From Chryseobacterium sp. OV279 (GTDB lineage Bacteria > Bacteroidota > Bacteroidia > Flavobacteriales > Weeksellaceae): a DNA stretch of 64,000 nt. The stretch lies in NCBI RefSeq assembly GCF_900128945.1, contig NZ_FQUD01000004.1, positions 496,001 to 560,000 on the forward strand, given 5' to 3'. The notes beneath the pieces are model-generated. The model made no database searches and was not told the DNA's origin. It worked only from the letters and a program-made list of their open reading frames with translations. Every line of letters starts with the position of its first letter. Position 1 is the stretch's first letter. Both the position numbers and the translations under genes were made by a program. Of this stretch, positions 58,036-64,000 are shown in pieces.

Positions 58036-59271
58036 CTAATAATTCATTTTCCTCAGCTTGGGATTGGTACTTGCTACTAAGAGAGCTACGAGTACCGTCA
58101 TGCTTCCCCCAAAGACTACAGACCGCACTACGCCTAGTAACTTTGCCATCAGTCCGCTTTCAAACTGCCCCATTTCATTACTGGACATGATGAATATAGA
58201 ATTTACACTCAGTACACGCCCTCTGATGTGATCCGGAGTCTTCAACTGTACGATAGTTCCTCTGATCACAACCGAAATTCCATCCAGCATTCCACTCATG
58301 ACTAGGAATATAAATGATAGCCAGTAAAGCTTGGATAATCCGAAACCAATGATACAGAGCCCGAATCCGGCCACAACAACCAGAAGAATCTTTCCTTGAT
58401 TTTTTCTTAACGGAACCACGGCCAGAAGCGTGATAATACACATAGAACCAATATCAGAAGCCGCATTCAGAAGCCCGAAACCTTCCGCACCTGCATCCAG
58501 AATATCAGTGGCAAATACCGGAATCATGGCAACAGCTCCTCCGAAAAGAACCGCAAACATATCCAGACATAGAGCACCCAGAATTTCTTTGGTCTTAAAA
58601 ATATAGGAAATACCCTCACGCATACTTTCAACCATATTCACTTCCTCTTTCTTATACTCCGAATGTTGCTGTTTCAGTTGCCAGAAAAATAATGAAGCCA
58701 CAAATATTAACGAAATAATAACGATCAGCGTCCATTTTACTCCGAAGAACCCAATGAGAAGGCCACCCGCGGCATGTCCGCATACTGAAGAAATAAGAAA
58801 AGTAGCCTGATTCAGTGTAACCGCATTGGGAAGATTTTCTTTCTTTACGATTTTTGGAATCATTGAAGGAACGATAGGTCCTATGAATGCCCGGGCAATT
58901 CCTGTGAAAAAAATGACACCATATATAAAATACGTGATCTCATGTCCGTTGAAATGCATTTCTACATTGAAAAATGCAGGAATCAGAAGTAGACCGATCA
59001 GAAAAATATAAGCATAATTACAGATTAAGAGCAGTCTCTTTTTTTCGTTCATGTCGATCACATGGCCCGCATACAGGGCACAGCTTACCGCCGGAATGAC
59101 TTCCGAGAGACCGATAAGGCCTATTGAAAACGGATCTTTTGTTAATTGATACACCCACCATCCTAATAAAGTAGCAAGCATTCTGAAGGCTAAAACAATA
59201 AAAAATCTTCCGGTAAGAAGATTCCTGAATTCAACATTTTGCAATGTTTTTAACGGCGTAAAGGAAATCAT
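58036..59271 (-). CDS. MFS transporter
   Basis: A 411-residue multi-pass transporter of the MFS (enterobactin exporter-like) group. It opens MISFTPLKTLQNVEFRNLLT, then shows twelve-helix hydrophobic pattern with SIGLIGLSEVIPAVSCALYA early and GISVVIRGTIVQLKTPDHIR late, the second matching a known 'TPD..RGR' loop. The substrate is unknown; drugs and siderophores are typical for the group. The ATG at 59271 is used (a TTG lies two codons upstream). It stands alone on the minus strand. Confidence 0.88.
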   Translation of the reverse strand: MISFTPLKTLQNVEFRNLLTGRFFIVLAFRMLATLLGWWVYQLTKDPFSIGLIGLSEVIPAVSCALYAGHVIDMNEKKRLLLICNYAYIFLIGLLLIPAFFNVEMHFNGHEITYFIYGVIFFTGIARAFIGPIVPSMIPKIVKKENLPNAVTLNQATFLISSVCGHAAGGLLIGFFGVKWTLIVIISLIFVASLFFWQLKQQHSEYKKEEVNMVESMREGISYIFKTKEILGALCLDMFAVLFGGAVAMIPVFATDILDAGAEGFGLLNAASDIGSMCIITLLAVVPLRKNQGKILLVVVAGFGLCIIGFGLSKLYWLSFIFLVMSGMLDGISVVIRGTIVQLKTPDHIRGRVLSVNSIFIMSSNEMGQFESGLMAKLLGVVRSVVFGGSMTVLVALLVASTNPKLRKMNY

Positions 59272-59364
59272 GCACAAAAATAGCCCTAAATATTTATTTA
59301 AGGCTGTTTATATGCTGTTTTTTTAAATGATAAATCAAATAGGTCCCGAAAGATAAAATCTATT

Positions 59365-59727
59365 TTAGTCCGCTCTCAGTGAACTGATCACGATCGCTGC
59401 AACACCTGCTGCTCCGATTACGGTAGCACCTGCTGTAACTCTTGCTTTGCTTCTGTCTTTTACGGCAGCAACATTGGATTTAGGAATAATGACCTCCGTG
59501 CTGTCTTTTTTACCGGCGGTTCCGATAAGATTTTCAGCATCCGTATTTCGGAAAAGCATCTTCTGTTTTTTGGAACCATCTTTCATGGTAACTACGTAAA
59601 CCTTTCCGGCTTGAAGATTAGAATAATTGTTTTTTGAAATGTCATCGCTGTACTTTGTCGTCGCGCAGGATGAAATCACAAATAAAGATGTTAGTAAAGA
59701 TGATTTTAAAAGTACAGATGCTCTCAT
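59365..59727 (-). CDS. Small lipoprotein (120 aa)
   Basis: A 120-residue protein with a lipoprotein leader (LLKSSLLTSLFVISSCATTK, Ser-Ser-Cys lipobox). Beta-strand rich (LQAGKVYVVTMKDGSKKQKM, DSTEVIIPKSNVAAVKDR) and with a hydrophobic Gly/Ala-rich C-terminus (VTAGATVIGAAGVAAIVISS), which may insert into a membrane. No family assigned. It lies 69 bp from the GH3 gene on the same strand. Confidence 0.75.
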   Translation of the reverse strand: MRASVLLKSSLLTSLFVISSCATTKYSDDISKNNYSNLQAGKVYVVTMKDGSKKQKMLFRNTDAENLIGTAGKKDSTEVIIPKSNVAAVKDRSKARVTAGATVIGAAGVAAIVISSLRAD

Positions 59728-59796
59728 TATTATTTTTTATTTTTCCAAATTTATAATTTTTTTCGAATATATGTTTTTTGAATTGAAAAAATATCT

Positions 59797-61296
59797 TTAA
59801 AGTTTGTAAATTTCTAATAGATCTGCAATTTTTCTGTCATTGGCAAGTCTTGGTGTTTTATTCTGTCCACCCAGTTTACCCTGAGATTTTGCATACTCAT
59901 GGAAAGCATTCTTTTTCAGCAGACTGATATGAAGCGGCTGAAGAATATTTCCCGTAATGAGATCATCATAGTAGGTATTTCTCTTGCGCAGCTCAGTGTC
60001 AAGCTCATTTCTGAAGGATTCTACATTTTCAGGTTCCTTTTCAAATTCGATCAGCCATTCATGATACGGAAGTCCCTCAGCCGGGTTCACCTGCGGGGCA
60101 AGATGAAACTCTGCAATCTGGGCAGGATGTTTTTCCAGAGTAGCTTTCATCGCTTCTTCTACTTCAAAAGCAATCACGTGTTCTCCAAAAGCAGAAGTGA
60201 AATGCTTCGTTCTTCCACTTACCAGAATTCTGTAAGGATTTTTATCAATAAACCGTACGACATCACCTATTGAATAAGCCCATAAACCTGAATTGGTCGT
60301 AAGAATCAAAGCGTAATCTTTATTAAGTTCCACCTCTTTTATCGTTAATCTTCTGGCTCCCGGTTTCCCATATTCTTCTAACGGAATAAATTCATAGAAA
60401 ATCCCATGATTGGTTAAAAGAAGCAGTCCTTCTTTGGTGTAGTCATCCTGAAAAGCAAAAAATCCTTCAGATGCAGGAAAGGTCTGGATAATATCAACTT
60501 TTCCGCCCAACAAATCCTCCATTTTATCACGGTAAGGTTCGTAATTGACACCGCCGGTTACAAGGAGCTGGAGATTCGGGAAAAGCTGTTTGATCTTTTT
60601 ACCGTGTTTTTCTGTTAGTTTTTCAAAATACATGATCAGCCATGGCGGAATTCCGGAGATCAACGTCATATTTTCATGTTCCGTTTCTTCAATGATCTTG
60701 TCCACTTTGGCTTCCCAGTCTTCCATAATATTCGTCTTCCAGCTTGGAAGTCGGTTTTTCTGAAGATAAGCAGGAATATGATGGGCGACAATGCCTGAAA
60801 GTCTTCCGGTTTTGATACCGAAAACTTCTTCCATTTCCGGACTTCCCTGAAGAAAAATCATTTTTCCGTTCACAAAATCGGCATTGTCTTTCTGTGCGAT
60901 ATAATGAAACAACGCACTTTGAGCACCCGCAATCTGAAACGGCATTCCTTCTTTTGAAATAGGAATGTATTTTGAGCCTGAAGTGGTTCCCGAAGTTTTT
61001 GCAAAATATTCCGGAGTATCTGTCCAGAGGATATTGGCCTGTCCTTTTTTTACCCTTTCGATATAAGGTTTCAGATCTTCATAGTCGGCAACAGGAACTT
61101 TTTCCTGAAATTCCCGGATGGAATGAATGTTCTCAAAATCATGCTCCCTTCCGAAAAGAGTTTTCTGAGCCGTCTTTACAAGAGACAGCAAAAGAGCTTC
61201 CTGATTTTTCTCTGAGTTTTTTTTGAATTCCCCGGTTTTCTGAACGTGTTTTTTTGCCCAGACCAATGCCGCGTTTTTCTTGAAGAAATTTAACAT
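59797..61296 (-). CDS. GH3-family acyl-adenylate/amido synthetase
   Basis: A 499-residue enzyme of the GH3 family (ANL superfamily), best known in plants for joining amino acids to jasmonate or auxin. The adenylation motif YFAKTSGTTSGSKYIPISKE (about residues 103-122), LISGIPPWLIMYFEKLTEKH and YFAFQ/FYEFIPLEEY-type loops are present. In bacteria its substrate is unknown, although an acyl or amino-acid ligase role is expected. It is a stand-alone gene in Flavobacteria. No leader, cytoplasmic. Confidence 0.9.
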   Translation of the reverse strand: MLNFFKKNAALVWAKKHVQKTGEFKKNSEKNQEALLLSLVKTAQKTLFGREHDFENIHSIREFQEKVPVADYEDLKPYIERVKKGQANILWTDTPEYFAKTSGTTSGSKYIPISKEGMPFQIAGAQSALFHYIAQKDNADFVNGKMIFLQGSPEMEEVFGIKTGRLSGIVAHHIPAYLQKNRLPSWKTNIMEDWEAKVDKIIEETEHENMTLISGIPPWLIMYFEKLTEKHGKKIKQLFPNLQLLVTGGVNYEPYRDKMEDLLGGKVDIIQTFPASEGFFAFQDDYTKEGLLLLTNHGIFYEFIPLEEYGKPGARRLTIKEVELNKDYALILTTNSGLWAYSIGDVVRFIDKNPYRILVSGRTKHFTSAFGEHVIAFEVEEAMKATLEKHPAQIAEFHLAPQVNPAEGLPYHEWLIEFEKEPENVESFRNELDTELRKRNTYYDDLITGNILQPLHISLLKKNAFHEYAKSQGKLGGQNKTPRLANDRKIADLLEIYKL

Positions 61297-62171
61297 GCCT
61301 CAAATTTATAAATAAGTAAGGTCAGTCTCAAAACTTTGGGAATAAAATAAAAAATAAATACAAGCGAATCTATAAGGGTTCGCTATCTTAAATATTTCTT
61401 CAGTTTTTTTAGCAACAGAAGAGTGTTTATAATGATGAGCTCTCGCAGATGATACGGATAAAGCAGATGAGTAAAAGTAAAAATCTGCATCATCTGGTTA
61501 ATCTGCGTGAAATTTTAAAATCATGTGATCTGGGATCAATTTCAAAATCTGGGGAGCGCTGACAAGATTTTTTTGACGCAAAGGAATTGATTATTCTATT
61601 GATAAAGGGGAGCAAAGGCGGAATCAATTTCATTGATTCTATGAAGCGGATGTTGTATACAGACCGCTTCATCAGTGACGCAGTCATAGTCTTTGCCTTC
61701 CTCAAAACTAAACGTTAACAAAGATAAAGCTTTGCGTTAAAAAAAGAATTTAAAAATATTTTATAAGTAATCCTACATACTTTCGCATCTCAAACCCGCT
61801 TCCCGAAACCTCTCAATCTTAATTTTCTTATCTCGAACTCACGTTAATCTAAACATTAAGGATTTAAGCAATATACTATTGTTATGAATGAAGAAATCAG
61901 TAAACTGAATTTTTTAAGATCTTTAAGCATCCCATCTTTTAAGACCTTAATGTCTTAATGTTTTAAAAAAAATTGCTTCCCAAGTTTTGAAATTAATCCG
62001 TGATCTGTATCCATTCCCTTCATCGGAATGAATGAAATTGGTTCCACCTGTGCTTTTCCTTTGTAGAATATGGAATCATTTTGATCCGGATAAACCATAA
62101 AAAAAACCGGCGAATGAGTTTCACCGGTTCTTCGAAATTTGATTATGAAAATAACAACTATATGTTAAAGT
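61297..62171. other. 875-bp non-coding, degenerate-repeat-rich region
   Basis: No credible ORF; the 71-codon minus-strand frame at 61490-61705 has no family likeness. The sequence is a patchwork of short degenerate words: GCAGATGATACGGATAAAGC, ATCTGCATCATCTGGTTAAT, AAGCGGATG..CCGCTTCATC, CGCAAAG, and a TTAAGATCTTTAAGC / CCTTAATGTCTTAATG tract at about 61913-61965. A terminator sits at the right end. I see no promoter that stands out. Confidence 0.6.
62098..62130 (-). terminator. Intrinsic terminator after the small secreted repeat protein
   Basis: On the minus strand AACCGGTGAA pairs with TTCGCCGGTT around a five-base loop and runs into T residues, about 45 bp beyond the stop. Confidence 0.82.
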
Positions 62172-62444
62172 TTACTTGTTGGCTTTGTACCTCTTGTCTG
62201 GAGTACCGTCTTTCTTAAGGTTTTTGTTTTCTTTATACCTTTTGTCCGGTGTTCCGTCTTTTTTCATTTTTACTGCAGGTTGAGCTGATTTAGCCGTTGC
62301 TGCCGGCTGAGCCGTTTTAGCGGCCGGAGCTTTTACTGTTTTTGCCGTGTGATGAGGAGCTGCGGTAGTTGCCGGAGCGGTTTGCTGTGCAGTTGCAAAT
62401 CCTAGTCCTAATGCTAGTGACATTGCTGTTAATAATTTTTTCAT
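62172..62444 (-). CDS. Small exported Ala/Lys-rich protein with GTPDKRYK repeats
   Basis: A 90-residue exported protein. The leader (MKKLLTAMSLALGLGFATAQ) gives way to a low-complexity Ala/Pro/Thr/Lys-rich middle (TAKTVKAPAAKTAQPAAT-type) and a C-terminal pair of near-identical 14-residue repeats KKDGTPDKRYKENK / KKDGTPDKRYKANK. Similar short exported proteins with KDGTPDxRYK repeats are common in Chryseobacterium, with no known function. The repeats are highly basic, so binding to an anionic surface or nucleic acid is possible. Confidence 0.72.
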   Translation of the reverse strand: MKKLLTAMSLALGLGFATAQQTAPATTAAPHHTAKTVKAPAAKTAQPAATAKSAQPAVKMKKDGTPDKRYKENKNLKKDGTPDKRYKANK

Positions 62445-62577
62445 GAGGGTGTATTGTTTATTTTTTCTTGAGTAAAGATATACAAAAAACGGGCTGAAAA
62501 ACTGAGATTTAGAACCTTAACTAAAGTTTATTACTGCTTAAAAAAAACTTAAAGCAAACGTTTTGAAAATAAAATAA

Positions 62578-62602
62578 GCCTGCTTTCATAATGAAAACAG
62601 GC
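62578..62602 (-). terminator. Intrinsic terminator after the 130-aa lipoprotein
   Basis: GCCTG and CAGGC flank a TTTCAT/ATGAAA extension, about 25 bp beyond the stop at 62627. The T-run is weak. Confidence 0.68.
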
Positions 62603-62626
62603 TCAATTGTAAATATGAATGTTGAT

Positions 62627-63019
62627 TTATCGTGTACAGTTTGCGGTCCACGTTTTGCCATCCTTGATGTATAAGATTTTCAATTCATTATTGTCAATTC
62701 TTATATAAGATGTAGCACTGGCACCGATCATCACAAGGGTATGATCCCCTGACTGCTGAAATTCCACTCCGTTAAGATCCGGAATGCCGTTTGAGAAAGC
62801 AAAATTATATTTCGTTCCACTGGCGATTTTTGTTACAAAAACACTTCCGTTATCTGTACTGTTGTTGGTAGATCCGTCATTGTAAGAGATGCTTCCTTTG
62901 TAAGTTCCTGCGAAGAAATCATTGTTTACAGGATCATCGTCATTACTGCATGAAGCGAAAGATAATGTGGCCACTAATACCAGCATAAGTACCCCTAAGA
63001 TTCTGATTGCTTTTTTCAT
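62627..63019 (-). CDS. Small lipoprotein (130 aa)
   Basis: A 130-residue lipoprotein. Leader (ILGVLMLVLVATLSFASCSN) has Ala-Ser-Cys, then an acidic linker (NDDDPVNNDF). The rest is beta-rich (AGTYKGSISYNDGSTNNSTD, VFVTKIASGTKYNFAFSNGI, YIRIDNNELKILYIKDGKTW), a small calycin-like barrel in appearance. No named family. It stands alone. Confidence 0.75.
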   Translation of the reverse strand: MKKAIRILGVLMLVLVATLSFASCSNDDDPVNNDFFAGTYKGSISYNDGSTNNSTDNGSVFVTKIASGTKYNFAFSNGIPDLNGVEFQQSGDHTLVMIGASATSYIRIDNNELKILYIKDGKTWTANCTR

Positions 63020-63275
63020 AATACTATTTCTTTAAAAGTTTGATGAGAGTAAAAGGCCAAACACTGTGCCATGCAATAAAATGAGAATTTTTTTAACTTT
63101 TTATTAGATAAGTTTGTAAAAAATTAAGATTTGGGTATGTATTTAGTTGTTTTGTGTAGGTTTTGGTAAAATAAGACTTATCCTGTGAAGAAAAAATTAT
63201 CCTTACCTTTGTTGAGCATCAACGGTTTCGGAACACTCCCGAAATCGCTTTTGTCGTTTTATACCATTACTATTT

Positions 63276-64000
63276 ATGCAGCTAAAACCTATTCACGAAA
63301 AATTTCTTCCCGATCTTCTTCAGAAAGAATTTGGAAAGGAAATCTTTACTCAGTTAGAAAGCAGCCAGCATATTTCCGTGAAGGGAAGTGCAGGCTCGTC
63401 GGTTTCCATTTTTGTTGCCGAACTTTTTTTAACGCAGAAAAAAACTATTCTCTATCTGGTAGATGACAAGGAAGATGCCCTGTACGCCAATACGGAAATG
63501 GAAGATCTGCTTGGGAAAGAAAAGGTTTTGTATTTTCCGGCTACTCATCTTGAGCCTTATCAGGTAGAGAAAACGCAGAATGCCAATCTTGTGTTGAGAA
63601 CGGAGGTTTTAAATAAAATCAATTCCGGGAAGTCACCCAAAGTGATTGTGGCATATGCGGGAGCATTATCTGAAAAGGTATTAAAGAAAGAAGACTTTAA
63701 AGCGATTTCGCATCATATAAAAGTAGGTGACCAGCTGGATTTTGATTTTGTAGATGAGTTGCTGAATCATTATAACTTCCAGCAGGCAGATTTCGTTTCA
63801 GAACCGGGAGAATTTTCCGTGAGAGGAGGAATCGTTGATGTATTCTCTTACTCTTATGAAAAGCCGTACCGTCTTACATTCTTTGGAAATGAAGTGGAAA
63901 ACATCAAGACTTTTGATATTGAAACCCAGTTGTCCGTAGATAAAGTAAAAGACTTTCAGTTGGTTTCCAATATGAATTTTTCGGTAACCGGAACCAGAGT
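63276..64000 (+). CDS. mfd: Transcription-repair coupling factor, 5' part (cut by the window edge)
   Basis: An open frame from ATG at 63276 to the right edge, about 241 codons with no stop. It opens MQLKPIHEKFLPDLLQKEFG, then HISVKGSAGSSVSIFVAELF, LYLVDDKEDALYANTEME, VLYFPATHLEPYQVEKTQNA and SEPGEFSVRGGIVDVFSYSY, which together match the UvrB-like N-terminal module of Mfd (GSAGSSxS and RGGIVDVFS are diagnostic). Mfd removes stalled RNA polymerase and recruits UvrA. The RNA polymerase-binding, ATPase and translocase parts must lie beyond the window. The start is supported by its in-frame ATG and absence of a longer N-terminus. Confidence 0.88.
   Translation, partial: MQLKPIHEKFLPDLLQKEFGKEIFTQLESSQHISVKGSAGSSVSIFVAELFLTQKKTILYLVDDKEDALYANTEMEDLLGKEKVLYFPATHLEPYQVEKTQNANLVLRTEVLNKINSGKSPKVIVAYAGALSEKVLKKEDFKAISHHIKVGDQLDFDFVDELLNHYNFQQADFVSEPGEFSVRGGIVDVFSYSYEKPYRLTFFGNEVENIKTFDIETQLSVDKVKDFQLVSNMNFSVTGTR

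Noticed and set aside
61490..61705. Minus-strand 71-aa reading frame
   Set aside because: Sits in the degenerate-repeat gap, has no recognisable domain, and its residues are explained by repeat words.
63185..63466. Plus-strand 93-aa reading frame before mfd
   Set aside because: Overlaps the mfd coding frame (from 63276) in another frame; mfd is clearly the real gene.
1..64000. tRNA, rRNA, CRISPR or prophage signals
   Set aside because: I looked for TTCGA-type T-loops, long repeats with spacers and phage-type gene orders in all gaps and found none.

Overview
The window is a chromosomal segment of a Flavobacteriales bacterium, most likely Chryseobacterium or a close Weeksellaceae relative. 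The basis is: four proteins with type IX secretion (T9SS) type B C-terminal domains; the exosortase XrtF pair; Bacteroidota-only families (DUF4271, DUF4296, DUF4293, DUF6146, DUF5689, DUF6702); an Asn/Gln-rich insertion in Rho; two large TonB-dependent outer-membrane receptors; and promoters of the Bacteroidota form TTTG-N18..20-TAnnTTTG. I found no tRNA, rRNA, CRISPR array, insertion sequence or prophage. The base composition and gene style are uniform, and most of the window is ordinary core genome.

Layout. 1-3.6 kb: SRPBCC protein, then a minus-strand run (oligopeptidase B, four-helix-bundle protein, small hypothetical). 3.8-5.2 kb: hemD and a DUF4271 membrane protein, divergent from a plus-strand operon at 5.3-8.7 kb (dolichol-phosphate-mannose-type glycosyltransferase, DUF4296 lipoprotein, tgt, LptF/G permease). 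8.7-14.2 kb: birA (minus), then rsfS, ftsH, a LUD protein, cdsA and psd. 14.2-18.5 kb: an accessory-looking module with a membrane LuxR-like regulator, two tandem HTH proteins and a secreted repeat protein. 18.5-25.5 kb: DUF1801 protein, MsbA-like ABC exporter, M28 peptidase, DUF4293, rho, sod. 25.6-32.4 kb: DUF6146 protein and a secreted nuclease, divergent from a TonB receptor/DUF5689 lipoprotein pair. 32.5-36.1 kb: DUF6702 protein, then a LOG protein, MurU-like nucleotidyltransferase, RapZ C-terminal-domain protein and AmgK-like kinase. 36.4-40 kb: XrtF and its partner, a CDF transporter, asd, a membrane protein. 40.1-46 kb: TonB receptor, nadC, nadB, nitroreductase. 46.2-57.9 kb: four paralogous T9SS substrates flanking rnhA and dnaB. 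58-63 kb: MFS transporter, lipoprotein, GH3 protein, a long non-coding stretch, two small exported proteins. The window ends inside mfd, which is open at the right edge.

Most notable. (1) The 14.2-18.5 kb module has three copies of a motif built on a 10-bp direct repeat. Each copy sits 31 or 32 nt upstream of an identical TATTTTTG promoter element, one before each transcription unit, which looks like a dedicated and apparently undescribed regulatory circuit. (2) The four T9SS substrates are mosaics: their N-terminal halves pair one way and their C-terminal halves pair the other way. (3) Tgt lacks the zinc-ligand cysteines of the canonical enzyme. (4) The AmgK/RapZ-C/MurU cluster suggests amino-sugar recycling with a built-in sensor. 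(5) Several intergenic repeat families recur, including a 'sandwich' repeat in which a conserved 12-13 bp core is flanked by direct repeats that differ between loci but are identical within a locus.
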